Assembly (NCBI RefSeq): GCF_008119785.1
Contig: NZ_VSFA01000003.1
Coordinates: 186,001 to 250,000, forward strand
DNA: 64,000 nucleotides
Direction: 5' to 3'
Source: Micromonospora sp. MP36
GTDB lineage: Bacteria; Actinomycetota; Actinomycetes; Mycobacteriales; Micromonosporaceae
The position numbers and the translations under genes were made by a program. The stretch's first letter is position 1. Every line of letters begins with the position of its first letter. The notes under the pieces were generated by a model. It was given only the letters and a program-made list of their open reading frames with translations, was not told the origin of the DNA and searched no databases. This document shows positions 16,923 to 25,564 of the stretch, piece by piece.

Positions 16923-18269
16923 ATGTCCCAGTCCCCCACCGAGCCGCGATCCCGTTGGTCCCCGTGGCGCCTGCACGGCGACGGCCGCTCCATCCGCCCC
17001 GGCGACGTGGTGCATCCCGACGAGCGGCTCTCCTGGCCGCGTACCGTCGGCGTCGGCGTGCAGCACGTCGTCGCGATGTTCGGCGCCACCTTCACCGTGC
17101 CGCTGATCACCGGCTTCCCGCCGGCCACCACGCTCTTCTTCTCCGGGCTGGGCACGCTGCTGTTCCTGCTGATCACCGGCAACCGGCTGCCGTCGTACCT
17201 GGGCTCGTCGTTCGCGTTCATCGCCCCGGTGCTGGCCGCCAAGACCGGCGGTGGCATTCCGGCGGCGCTCGGCGGGATCGTGGTGGTCGGCGCGGTGCTG
17301 GCCCTGGTCGGCACGGTGGTGCAGTGGGCCGGCGCGCGATGGATCGACGCGTTCATGCCGCCCGTGGTCACCGGCGCGATCGTCGCGCTGATCGGGCTCA
17401 ACCTCGCCCCGGTCGCCTGGGACGGCGGGGGCAGCGGCACGGGCGTGAAGGCGCAGCCGCTGATCGCGGTGGTCACCCTGGTCGCGATCCTGGTCGCCAC
17501 GGTGGTGTTCCGGGGCTTCCTGGCCCGGCTCTCCATCCTGCTCGGCGTGGTGGTCGGCTGGGTGCTCGCCGCCGTGCTCGGCGAACTCGACCCGAAGGCG
17601 GTCACCGCCCTGAAGGAGGCCGCCTGGGTGGGGCTGCCGCAGTTCCACGCCCCGAACTTCAGCGTGCGGGCGGTGGTGCTGGTCATCCCGGTGATCCTGG
17701 TGCTCATCGCGGAGAACGCCGGGCACGTCAAAGCGGTCGCCGCGATGACCGGCCGCAACCTCGACCGGGACATGGGCCGGGCGTTCCTCGGTGACGGCAT
17801 CGCCACCGTGCTCGCCGGCTCGGGCGGCGGCTCCGGCACCACCACGTACGCGGAGAACATCGGCGTGATGGCGGCGACCCGGGTCTACTCGACCGCCGCG
17901 TACTGGGTGGCCGGCGTGGCGGCGGTGCTGCTCGGGCTGAGCCCGAAGTTCGGCGCCCTCATCCTCACCGTGCCGGCCGGTGTGCTGGGTGGGGCGACCA
18001 CCGCCCTCTACGGCCTGATCGCCATCCTCGGCGCGCGGATCTGGATCGAGAACCGGGTCGACTTCCACGACCCCGTCAACCTGATGACCGCCGCCGTGGC
18101 GGTGATCGTCGGCGCGGCCAACTACACCGTCACCGCCGGCGACCTGTCGTTCAACGGCATCGCCCTGGGCACCGCCGCCGCCCTGATCATCTACCACGGC
18201 ATGCGCCTCATCGCCCGCCTCCGCGGCACCACGGCGGAATCCCGCCGCGGCCCCGAACCCGAACTCTGA
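16923..18269 (+). CDS. NCS2 family uracil/xanthine permease
   Basis: A 448-residue nucleobase transporter with about 14 hydrophobic segments. Diagnostic stretches are VQHVVAMFGATFTVPLI (residues 45-61), GSSFAFIAPVLA, ALIGLNLAP and LIAENAGHVKAV plus GSGGGSGTTTYAENIGVM, matching the UraA/PyrP/xanthine-permease family in which the conserved Glu and His contact the base. It imports a pyrimidine or purine by proton symport in the cytoplasmic membrane. The ATG has GAAGGGC upstream. It ends facing the topoisomerase gene with two hairpins between. Uracil versus xanthine specificity cannot be settled by eye. Confidence 0.92.
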   Translation: MSQSPTEPRSRWSPWRLHGDGRSIRPGDVVHPDERLSWPRTVGVGVQHVVAMFGATFTVPLITGFPPATTLFFSGLGTLLFLLITGNRLPSYLGSSFAFIAPVLAAKTGGGIPAALGGIVVVGAVLALVGTVVQWAGARWIDAFMPPVVTGAIVALIGLNLAPVAWDGGGSGTGVKAQPLIAVVTLVAILVATVVFRGFLARLSILLGVVVGWVLAAVLGELDPKAVTALKEAAWVGLPQFHAPNFSVRAVVLVIPVILVLIAENAGHVKAVAAMTGRNLDRDMGRAFLGDGIATVLAGSGGGSGTTTYAENIGVMAATRVYSTAAYWVAGVAAVLLGLSPKFGALILTVPAGVLGGATTALYGLIAILGARIWIENRVDFHDPVNLMTAAVAVIVGAANYTVTAGDLSFNGIALGTAAALIIYHGMRLIARLRGTTAESRRGPEPEL

Positions 18270-18316
18270 CCCCACCCCACCCCACCTCCCTCCCCGGGAC
18301 TCGCCGGACTCGCCCC

Positions 18317-18377
18317 GGTGATCATGAAGTTGGCCGCACGGAATGCCTGTTCCGTCACCGCTAACTTCATGATCACC
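18317..18377. repeat. Long palindromic repeat element between convergent genes
   Basis: Perfect 15-bp arms GGTGATCATGAAGTT (18317-18331) and its complement (18363-18377) flank an inner ACGGAA/TTCCGT stem. The loop part differs in base composition from nearby genes. I infer a dispersed, REP-like element; in RNA it would also terminate transcription. Confidence 0.65.
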
Positions 18378-18411
18378 GCCAGCCAGCGGGCGGGACGGGT
18401 GGGACGGGAAA

Positions 18412-18452
18412 CGCTGCGGGGGCCGGCGGCGTGAGCGCCGGCCCCCGCAGCG
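18412..18452. terminator. Strong hairpin terminator of parC
   Basis: A perfect 17-bp GC stem (18412-18428 and 18436-18452, loop of 7) ends 6 bases beyond the parC stop codon and can also end the permease transcript. Confidence 0.85.
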
Positions 18453-18458
18453 CGTGGG

Positions 18459-20948
18459 TCAGTCGCGTTCGATCTGGTGGCCGACGACGGTGGGGCCGAG
18501 CATGACGGCGAAGCCCGAACCGTCGCGGCGGGGATCCGCCGGCGGCAGTTCCACCGGATCGCCGTTCGCGGTCGCGCCGACCGGGCGCGGGCCCACCCAG
18601 GCCACCGCCAGGTCCACCTCACCCTTGAGGAATCGCTGCGCGCGCACCCCGCCGGTCGCCCGCCCCTTCGCCGGGTACGCGGCGAACGGCGTCACCTTGA
18701 CCGTGGCCCCGGTCGAGGTGACCACCATCGGCTCCCCGTGCCCCGGGTCGTCGGTGCGGACCGCGCCGAAGAAGACCGCGCTCGCCCCGGCCGGCAGGTT
18801 GATGCCGGCCATGCCGCCACCCTTGATGCCCTGCGGCCGCACCAGGGACGCGGCGAAGCGCAGCAGTGACGCCTCCGAGGAGATGAACGCCAGCGCCTCC
18901 GCGCCGTCGGCGAGCCAGGTCGCCCCGATCACCTCGTCGCCGTCGCGCAGGGAGATCACCTCGAACTCGTCCGAGCGGACCGGCCACTCGGGCGCGCACA
19001 CCTTGACCACGCCCTGTCGGGTGCCCAGCGCCAGGCCGGGCGAGCCCTCGGCGGACGGGCCGAGCGGCGCCAGCCCCACCACCGTCTCGCCGGGCTCCAG
19101 CGGCACCAGTTCGGCGGCGGACATGCCGCCACGCAGTGACACCGTGCCGGATTGCTCGGGCAGCACCGGCAGCGGCAGTACGTCGATCTTGAAGGCCCGC
19201 CCGGCGCTGGTGACCAGGAGCACCCGGCCGCGGGCGGTGGAGTGCACCACCGCGCGTACCGCGTCGTGCTTGACCCGGCCGGAGCGGCGGCGCGCCTCGG
19301 CGGCCTCCTCCGACTCGGCCGCGGTCCGGGCGACCAGCCCGGTGGCGGAGAGGATCACCTGGCAGGGGTCGTCGGCGACCTCCAGCGGCCCGGCCGGCAC
19401 GGAGGCCGCGAGGACCTCCTTGAGGTCGCCGTCGACCAGCGTGGTGCGGCGCTCGGCGCCGAACTGCTTGACCACGGCGGCCAGCTCGTCGGAGACCAGC
19501 TTCCGCAGCACCTTCGGGTCGTCGAGGATCTTCGACAGCTCGGCGATCTCGGCGCGCAGCTTCTCCTGCTCGGCCTCCAACTCCAGCCGGTCGTACTTGG
19601 TCAGGCGCCGCAGCGGGGTGTCCAGGATGTAGGTCGCCTGGATCTCGGAGAGCTTGAACTTCTGCATCAGGCCGTCCTTGGCGGCCTGGGCGTCCTCGCT
19701 GGCCCGGATCAACTTGACCACCTTGTCGATGTCGAGCAGGGCGATCAGCAGACCGTCGACCAGGTGCAGCCGCTCCTCGCGCTTGCGCTTGCGGTACGCG
19801 CTGCGCCGGGTCACCACCTCGTACCGGTGGGCCAGGAAGACCTCCAGCAGCTCCTTGAGCCCCAGGGTCTGCGGCTGGCCGTCCACCAGGACCAGGTTGT
19901 TCACGCCGAAGGACTGCTCCAGCGGGGTGAGCCGGTAGAGGTCGGCGAGCAGCGCCTGCGGGTTGACCCCGACCTTGCACTCGATGACCAGGCGGGTGCC
20001 GTTCTCCCGGTCGGTGAGGTCCTTGACGTCGGCGATGCCGCTGAGCCGCTTGGTCTTGTTGACCTCGTTGGTGATGGCCGCGATGACCTTCTCCGCGCCC
20101 ACGCCGTACGGCAGCTCGGTGACCGTGATGGCCTGCCGGCCGCGGCTGCCCTCCAGCGGGCCGATCTGCACCCGGCCGCGCATCCGCACCACGCCCCGGC
20201 CGGTCTCGTACGCCCGGCGCACCTCGTCCAGGCCGAGCAGCAGCCCGCCGGTGGGCAGGTCGGGGCCGGGGACAAACTCCATGAGCTTGTCCAGCGTGGC
20301 GTCCGGGTGGTTGATCAGCCAGCGGGCGGCCTGGACCACCTCGCCGAGGTTGTGCGGGATCATGTTGGTGGCCATCCCGACGGCGATCCCGGACGCGCCG
20401 TTGACCAGCAGGTTGGGGAAGGCGGCCGGCAGCACGGTGGGCTGGGTGAGCGAGCCGTCGTAGTTGGGCTCGACGTCGACCGTGTCCTCGCCCAGCTCGC
20501 CGACGAGCAGCATCGCCTCCCGAGACATCCGGGCCTCGGTGTACCGGGCGGCGGCCGGGCCGTCGTCCGGGGAGCCGAAGTTGCCATGCCCGTCAATGAG
20601 CGGCGCGTTGAGCGAGAAGTCCTGGGCGAGGCGGACCATCGCGTCGTAGATGGCGGCGTCGCCGTGCGGATGGTACTTTCCCATCACATCCCCGACAATT
20701 CGGGCAGATTTCACGTGCCCCCGGTCGGGGCGGTGGCCCTGCTCGTACATCGACCAGAGGATGCGCCGGTGCACCGGCTTGAGGCCGTCCCGGGCGTCCG
20801 GCAGGGCGCGGGAGTGGATGACCGAGAAGGCGTACTCCAGGTAGGAGTCGGAGACCTCGGTGACCAGCGGGTTGTCGAAGACCCGCGCCCCGGCCTGGTC
20901 GAAGGCCGACAGGTCGGCGCGGGCGCGGTCGTCCCTACGGCGTGCCAT
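18459..20948 (-). CDS. parC: DNA topoisomerase IV (type IIA) subunit A
   Basis: An 829-residue type IIA topoisomerase A subunit. The winged-helix/tower region has SYLEYAFSVIHSRALPDARDG and RIVGDVMGKYHPHGD; the catalytic tyrosine is in AAARYTEARM near residue 132. The C-terminal ~300 residues show the repeated blades of a beta-pinwheel DNA-wrapping domain but no obvious complete GyrA box. It breaks and rejoins DNA to decatenate chromosomes with subunit B. It lies 32 bp downstream of parE on the same strand. ParC rather than GyrA is preferred because gyrA is normally next to gyrB near the origin and the pinwheel lacks a clear GyrA box; this choice is inference. Confidence 0.88.
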   Translation of the reverse strand: MARRRDDRARADLSAFDQAGARVFDNPLVTEVSDSYLEYAFSVIHSRALPDARDGLKPVHRRILWSMYEQGHRPDRGHVKSARIVGDVMGKYHPHGDAAIYDAMVRLAQDFSLNAPLIDGHGNFGSPDDGPAAARYTEARMSREAMLLVGELGEDTVDVEPNYDGSLTQPTVLPAAFPNLLVNGASGIAVGMATNMIPHNLGEVVQAARWLINHPDATLDKLMEFVPGPDLPTGGLLLGLDEVRRAYETGRGVVRMRGRVQIGPLEGSRGRQAITVTELPYGVGAEKVIAAITNEVNKTKRLSGIADVKDLTDRENGTRLVIECKVGVNPQALLADLYRLTPLEQSFGVNNLVLVDGQPQTLGLKELLEVFLAHRYEVVTRRSAYRKRKREERLHLVDGLLIALLDIDKVVKLIRASEDAQAAKDGLMQKFKLSEIQATYILDTPLRRLTKYDRLELEAEQEKLRAEIAELSKILDDPKVLRKLVSDELAAVVKQFGAERRTTLVDGDLKEVLAASVPAGPLEVADDPCQVILSATGLVARTAAESEEAAEARRRSGRVKHDAVRAVVHSTARGRVLLVTSAGRAFKIDVLPLPVLPEQSGTVSLRGGMSAAELVPLEPGETVVGLAPLGPSAEGSPGLALGTRQGVVKVCAPEWPVRSDEFEVISLRDGDEVIGATWLADGAEALAFISSEASLLRFAASLVRPQGIKGGGMAGINLPAGASAVFFGAVRTDDPGHGEPMVVTSTGATVKVTPFAAYPAKGRATGGVRAQRFLKGEVDLAVAWVGPRPVGATANGDPVELPPADPRRDGSGFAVMLGPTVVGHQIERD

Positions 20949-20980
20949 GGTTCAGCTTTCCTTCCGAAAAGAACCCGGTG

Positions 20981-23038
20981 TCAGGCGTCGATGGCTTCGC
21001 GGTCGACCCGGTCCGCCGAGTCGATCAGCCAGTTGCGGCGGGGTTCGACCTTCTCCCCCATGAGCAGTTCGAGGATCTGCTCGGCGGCCTCGACGTCGTC
21101 GAGGGTGATCCGGCGGACCGCCCGGGTGGCCGGGTTCATGGTGGTCTCCCAGAGCTCGTCGGCGTCCATCTCGCCGAGGCCCTTGAAGCGCGGGATCGGG
21201 GTGACGATCTGCTTGCCGGCCTTCTCCAGCTTGCGGACCGTCGCCTCCATCTCAGCCTGGGTGTAGGTGTAGATGGTCTGCGGGTTGCGCCCCTTGGTGG
21301 TGATCTTGTGCAGGGGCGGCATCGCCGCGTAGAGCCGGCCGGCCTCGATCAGCGGCCGCATGTACCGGGCGAAGAGCGTGATCAGCAGGGTACGGATGTG
21401 CGCGCCGTCGACGTCCGCGTCGGCCATGATGAGCACCCGCCCGTAGCGCATCGCCGACAGGTCGAAGGTACGCCCGGAGCCGGCGCCGAGCACCTGCACG
21501 ATCGCCGCGCACTCGGCGTTGTCCAGCACCTGCTGGAGGTTGGCCTTCTGCACGTTGAGGATCTTGCCGCGGATGGGCAGCAGGGCTTGGTATTCGGAGG
21601 AGCGGGCCATCCGGCTGGTGCCGAGGGCGCTGTCACCCTCCACGATGAACAGCTCGCTGCGGTCCACCCCGGTGGCCCGGCAGTCGACCAGCTTCGCCGG
21701 CATCGACGCGCCCTCCAGGGCGGTCTTGCGCCGGGCGGCGTCCTTCTGCTGCTTCTGGGTGAGCCGGACCCGGGCCGCGTCGACGATCTTCTGCAGCACC
21801 GTACGGGCCTCGGCCTTGGTCTTCCGGTCCTCCAGCCAGGCCTTGAGGTGCTGCTCGACCAGGCCTTGGAGCACCTTGGTGATGCCGGCAGTGGAGAGCT
21901 CGTCCTTGGTCTGCGAGGTGAACTGCGGCTCCGGGATCCGCACGTGCACCACCGCGGTCATGCCCTCCAGGACGTCGTCCAGGGTGGGCGCGTCCTCCTT
22001 GGGCTTGAGCAGGCCGCGAGTGTTGCGGGCGGCCTCGGCGAGGGTACGCACCAGGGCGCGCTCGAAGCCCTTGCGGTGGGTGCCGCCGTGCGCGTTGCGG
22101 ATGGTGTTGGTGAAGCACTCGACGGTGCGGTCGTAGCCGGTGCCCCAGCGGAATGCGACCTCGACCTCGGCCCGGCGCTGCACGTTGGACTGCATCACGC
22201 CGTTGGCGTCGGCGGCGTTCTCCCGGTAGGTCCCCTCGCCGGTGACCAGCAGCGTGCCGGAGACGGCGCGGTCGCCGGCCGGGGCCAGGTATTCCACCAT
22301 GTCGGTGAGGCCGTTGGGGAAGTGGAAGTTCTCCTCGACGACCTCCTCCCCCGTCTCGTCGCGCAACCGGTACGCCACGCCGGGGACGAGGAAGGCGGTG
22401 TTGCGCAGCTTGAGCCGGACCGCCTCGGTGTCGAGCTTCGCCCCGGTCTCGAAGTAGCGCGGGTCGTGCCACCAGCGGATCGAGGTGCCGGTCGGCTGGC
22501 GGCGCTTCATGGCACCGACGATCTGCAGCCCGGGGCCGGGGGTGAACGGCGCGTCCGGGCCGTCCCCGTCGAAGATCCCGGGTACGCCGTGCCGGAACGA
22601 CATCGAGTGGACCTTGCCGCCGCGGCGGACCGTGACGTCGAACCGCCGGGAGAGCGCGTTGACCGCGGAGGCGCCGACTCCGTGCAGGCCGCCGGAGGTC
22701 TTGTAGCCCGAGCCGCCGAACTTGCCGCCCGCGTGCAGCCGGGTCAAGACCAGCTCCACACCGGAGATGCCGGACTTGGCGTGCACGTCGGTGGGGATGC
22801 CCCGGCCGTCGTCGTCGACCTGCACCGAGCCGTCGGCGTGCAGGATCACGTCGATCTTCGTGGCGTGACCCCCGACACCCTCGTCGGTGGAGTTGTCGAG
22901 GATCTCGTTGACGAGGTGACCCACGCCACGGCTGTCGGTCGAGCCGATGTACATGCCGGGGCGCTTGCGGACGGCGTCCAGCCCCTCGAGGTGCGTCAGG
23001 TCGTCGGCCCCGTACAGGGTCTCAGGCTGTGCGGTCAA
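20981..23038 (-). CDS. parE: DNA topoisomerase IV (type IIA) subunit B
   Basis: A 685-residue ATPase subunit. The GHKL ATP-binding part has GLDAVRKRPGMYIGSTD, EILDNSTDEG, VDDDGRGIPTDVH and LHGVGASAVNALS; the TOPRIM part has FIVEGDSALG and ADADVDGAHIRTLL; the C-terminus has IPRFKGLGEMDADELWETTM. It drives strand passage with ParC. The TTG at 23038 (GGGAG upstream) gives the usual short N-terminus beginning LTAQPETLYGAD; a GTG at 23146 would add 36 poorly conserved residues, so the start is uncertain. TTG starts are rare but known in these genomes. Confidence 0.88.
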   Translation of the reverse strand: MTAQPETLYGADDLTHLEGLDAVRKRPGMYIGSTDSRGVGHLVNEILDNSTDEGVGGHATKIDVILHADGSVQVDDDGRGIPTDVHAKSGISGVELVLTRLHAGGKFGGSGYKTSGGLHGVGASAVNALSRRFDVTVRRGGKVHSMSFRHGVPGIFDGDGPDAPFTPGPGLQIVGAMKRRQPTGTSIRWWHDPRYFETGAKLDTEAVRLKLRNTAFLVPGVAYRLRDETGEEVVEENFHFPNGLTDMVEYLAPAGDRAVSGTLLVTGEGTYRENAADANGVMQSNVQRRAEVEVAFRWGTGYDRTVECFTNTIRNAHGGTHRKGFERALVRTLAEAARNTRGLLKPKEDAPTLDDVLEGMTAVVHVRIPEPQFTSQTKDELSTAGITKVLQGLVEQHLKAWLEDRKTKAEARTVLQKIVDAARVRLTQKQQKDAARRKTALEGASMPAKLVDCRATGVDRSELFIVEGDSALGTSRMARSSEYQALLPIRGKILNVQKANLQQVLDNAECAAIVQVLGAGSGRTFDLSAMRYGRVLIMADADVDGAHIRTLLITLFARYMRPLIEAGRLYAAMPPLHKITTKGRNPQTIYTYTQAEMEATVRKLEKAGKQIVTPIPRFKGLGEMDADELWETTMNPATRAVRRITLDDVEAAEQILELLMGEKVEPRRNWLIDSADRVDREAIDA

Positions 23039-23230
23039 CTGGTCGTACTCCCAGGTCTCGGCGGTGTGGTACCGCTCGCCGGCTTGATCGCCTCGCGCGG
23101 CGCGCCGCAGCGAGCCTAGCCCGGCGATCCGACAGAGCCGTGGCACCGGGTGGGTGCGGCGTCCGGTTAGGGTGCGTCCGGGGTCTGTGCCCCCGCCCGG
23201 TCACGGGCGTCCGGAGGCGAGGAGGCGTCC

Positions 23231-23356
23231 GTGGAGCACAACCATCCGACCCGCCGGTTGTCTTCCCGCGTGCCCGTTGAGGGCGATCCGACGGGCTGGT
23301 TCGAGCGGCTCTACGCCGAGGCCGAACCGCTCGGCGGGCCCGGCGATGGCCTATGA
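23231..23356 (+). pseudogene. Remnant of SAM-dependent methyltransferase gene (N-terminus only)
   Basis: A GTG with a strong GGAGGCGAGGAGG region upstream opens a 41-codon frame. Its DPTGWFERLYAEAE stretch resembles the N-terminus of actinobacterial class I SAM-dependent methyltransferases, where it is normally followed by a VPWDRG motif; here the frame stops instead, inside the 3' end of the opposing rrf2 gene. I read this as a methyltransferase truncated by rearrangement, with its start signals kept. A genuine small protein is the alternative. The family link is from memory of similar proteins and needs a search. Confidence 0.45.
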
Positions 23357-23803
23357 CCCGACGTTCGCGCCGCGGGCCGGCGGCGCCCCGAGGCTGAGCA
23401 GGATCCGGCCGGTGGGGCCGTCCACGAGGTCGCCGAGGCGTACCTCCTCGAGCACGGCGAGGAAGGCGGCCTGGGCCCGGCGCAGTTCGCCACGGAGCCG
23501 GCAGCCGGCGACCAGCGGGCAGGCCGGCTGCTCGCAGGAGACCACCTCGTCGTCCCCCTCGAAGGCCCGGACCACCCGCCCGACGGTCAGCTCGCCGGCG
23601 TGCTCGGCGAAGGCCACCCCGCCGGAGCGGCCTCGGATGGTCACCAGCACACCCAGCCGCTGCAACCGCTGCACGACCTTGGCGACGTGGCTGCGGGGCA
23701 GCGCGAGCTGGGTGGCGAGCTCCTCCACGGTCGTCCGGGCCGGAGACGCGGCGGTGAACATGGCGATCCGCAGAGCCATGTCCGTCGCCCGGTTGAGCTT
23801 CAC
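23351..23803 (-). CDS. nsrR: Rrf2 family regulator, NsrR-like
   Basis: A 150-residue Rrf2-type iron-sulfur regulator. The winged helix-turn-helix spans residues about 5-60 (ALPRSHVAKVVQRLQRLGVL, then GRSGGV). Three cysteines in SCEQPACPLVAGC (C-x4-C-x5-C) would bind a [4Fe-4S] cluster. NsrR senses nitric oxide through this cluster and represses hmp. It is divergent from hmp, and a long palindrome lies in between, which strongly supports NsrR over other Rrf2 proteins. The GTG at 23803 has GAGGA upstream and begins VKLNRATDMALR as in other NsrR proteins. Its 3' end overlaps the methyltransferase remnant. Confidence 0.82.
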   Translation of the reverse strand: MKLNRATDMALRIAMFTAASPARTTVEELATQLALPRSHVAKVVQRLQRLGVLVTIRGRSGGVAFAEHAGELTVGRVVRAFEGDDEVVSCEQPACPLVAGCRLRGELRRAQAAFLAVLEEVRLGDLVDGPTGRILLSLGAPPARGANVGS

Positions 23804-23900
23804 TCCTCGACCGTAGCCAGCGGCGGGGCGGCGCAACACGGGCCGACCGGCCGGACCTGGTGGGTGACCTGGATCATTCCCCGGCCAGGACCTTCGACCC

Positions 23901-23927
23901 TGAAGCGGAATCTCAGATTCCTGTTCA
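23901..23927. promoter_or_regulatory. Probable NsrR operator
   Basis: A 27-bp palindrome centred on 23914: perfect core GGAATCTCAGATTCC (23907-23921) flanked by TGAA and TTCA, 11 of 13 pairs matching. It lies 37 bp before the hmp start codon, where binding would block the promoter. Confidence 0.7.
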
Positions 23928-23963
23928 GTGGGCTCGACCCGTTCCCCGTCTCAAGGAGTAGTA

Positions 23964-25175
23964 GTGCTCTCGGAATCCTCAGCAGCGGTGGTGGCGGCTA
24001 CCCTGCCCGCCGTGCAGGCCCATGGTGAGGCGATCACCGGCCGGTTCTACCAGCGGATGTTCGACGCCCACCCGGAGCTGCTGGACATCTTCAACCGGGG
24101 CAACCAGGCCACCGGGCAGCAGAAGGCCGCGCTCGCCGCCGCGGTGGTCGCGTACGCCGAGCACCTGATCGGCGGCAGCACGGTGTCGTGGGGGCCGATC
24201 ATGGACCGGATCGCGCACAAGCACGCCGCGCTCGGCATCACCGCCACCCAGTACCCGATCGTCGGGCGGCACCTGCTCGCCGCGGTCGGCGAGGTGCTCG
24301 GCGACGCGGTCACCCCGGAGGTCGTGGCCGCCTGGGACGAGGTTTACTGGCTGCTGGCCTGCGAGCTGATCGCCCGGGAGGCGCGGCTCTACACGGTCGC
24401 CGGGGTGGCGGAGCACGGCTCCGTGTGGCGGCCGTGGCGGGTGGCGGAGAAGACCCGGGAGACCGCGGACGTGGTCTCGTTCACCCTGGTCCCGGCCGAC
24501 GGCGGCCCGGTGCCCGGCTTCACCCCGGGCCAGTACGTGTCGGTCGCGGTCGACCTCGACGGTGGCCGGGGCCAGCAAATCCGGCAGTACAGCCTCTCCG
24601 GCCGGACCGACGCCGACCACTGGCGGATCACGGTGAAGCGAGTGCCCGGCACCGCCGGCGCGCCCGACGGCATGGTGTCCAGCCACCTGCACGAGCGGGT
24701 GGCGGAGGGCGACATTCTCCGGCTGAGCCCGCCGTTCGGCGAGGTCAGCGCGGTCGGCGACGACGCTCCGCTGCTGCTGGTCAGCGCCGGCATCGGCCTC
24801 ACCCCGGCGATGGCCACCCTGGCGCACCTGGCCGCCACCGCGCCCGAGCGCGAGGTGGCGTTGGTGCACGCCGACCGGGCCGGCGCCGCGCACGCGTTGC
24901 GCCATGAACTGCCCGGGCTCCAGGAGCAGCTGCCGAACCTGTCGGTGCGCCTGTGGTACGAGGACGCCGCCGATGGCGAGCTGGCCGGGCTGAAGGCGGA
25001 GGTCGCCAGTGGGCTCGTCGACCCGGCGCGGATTCCGCTGGCTCCCGGGGCGTACGTGCATCTCTGCGGGCCGGTGCCGTTCATGACCCTGGTCCGCGGC
25101 GGGTTGCTGCGCCGGGGCGTGCCGGCGGAGCGGATCGCGTACGAGGTGTTCGGCCCGGGCATGCTGCAGGGCTGA
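23964..25175 (+). CDS. hmp: Flavohaemoglobin (nitric oxide dioxygenase)
   Basis: A 403-residue NO dioxygenase that turns NO and oxygen into nitrate using NAD(P)H. The globin domain (about 1-140) has the B10 Tyr in RFYQRMF and the proximal His in HKHAALGITATQYPIVGRHLL. The FAD domain (150-255) has IRQYSLSG; the NAD domain (260-400) has LVSAGIGLTPAMATL and the C-terminal YEVFGPGM. Start: GTG at 23964 with AAGGAG 5 nt upstream; the ATG at 23928 lacks a site. It is divergent from the NsrR-like gene and should be induced by nitric oxide. Confidence 0.95.
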   Translation: MLSESSAAVVAATLPAVQAHGEAITGRFYQRMFDAHPELLDIFNRGNQATGQQKAALAAAVVAYAEHLIGGSTVSWGPIMDRIAHKHAALGITATQYPIVGRHLLAAVGEVLGDAVTPEVVAAWDEVYWLLACELIAREARLYTVAGVAEHGSVWRPWRVAEKTRETADVVSFTLVPADGGPVPGFTPGQYVSVAVDLDGGRGQQIRQYSLSGRTDADHWRITVKRVPGTAGAPDGMVSSHLHERVAEGDILRLSPPFGEVSAVGDDAPLLLVSAGIGLTPAMATLAHLAATAPEREVALVHADRAGAAHALRHELPGLQEQLPNLSVRLWYEDAADGELAGLKAEVASGLVDPARIPLAPGAYVHLCGPVPFMTLVRGGLLRRGVPAERIAYEVFGPGMLQG

Positions 25176-25248
25176 GCCGCCCGGCGGCGCGGGGCGGGTG
25201 CCGGGAGATGCCCGGGCACCGGCTCTCGCCCTGCCGACCTCGACCCGG

Positions 25249-25264
25249 CGTGACCACGGTCACG
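25249..25264. repeat. Short palindrome 3' of hmp
   Basis: CGTGACC-AC-GGTCACG, perfect 7-bp arms, 73 bases after the hmp stop. It could be part of a terminator or a protein site; no further support. Confidence 0.35.
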
Positions 25265-25306
25265 TCGGGTAACCACAGCCGGCCTCCCGCACCCATCGGT
25301 GCGGGC

Positions 25307-25378
25307 CCTTTGCTCTGCAGCCACGGACGCAGCGGTCACCCACGGTTTAGCGGTGCGCATATGGCTGCAGAGTAAAGG
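25307..25378. repeat. Inverted-repeat element (CTCTGCAGCCA arms)
   Basis: Arms 25307-25323 (CCTTTGCTCTGCAGCCA) and 25362-25378 are complementary at 16 of 17 positions around a 38-nt loop. It lies in the 389-bp gap between hmp and the YwiC-like gene, outside coding sequence. Form and position suggest a dispersed non-coding repeat. The rest of the gap holds only short palindromes and no coding signal. Confidence 0.6.
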
Positions 25379-25483
25379 CGAGTGGAGGATGTTTCGGCGC
25401 GGGGACTAGCGCACGAATTTCCGCTGGTCACGGGATTGTGGCCGCGGCATCAGCGGACGGGGTGCCAGGCGGCGGCGTCACGC

Positions 25484-25520
25484 TGGGTGACAGCAGACCT
25501 CCCAGGATGCCTGTCACCCA
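25484..25520. repeat. Inverted repeat near 3' end of ywiC-like gene
   Basis: Perfect 10-bp arms TGGGTGACAG (25484-25493) and CTGTCACCCA (25511-25520) with a 17-nt spacer. It may be a second terminator or a regulator site. Confidence 0.4.
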
Positions 25521-25536
25521 CAGTTGTCGACAGCGC

Positions 25537-25554
25537 GCCAGGCGGCTGCCTGGC
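25537..25554 (-). terminator. Hairpin terminator of ywiC-like gene
   Basis: GCCAGGC-GGCT-GCCTGGC, perfect 7-bp stem, 10 bases after the stop of the YwiC-like gene on the minus strand. Confidence 0.6.
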
Positions 25555-25564
25555 CTGTCGGCCG

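Noticed and set aside
20981..23146. GTG at 23146 as the parE start
   Set aside because: It adds 36 residues unlike other topoisomerase B subunits; the TTG at 23038 has a better ribosome-binding site. The choice stays uncertain.
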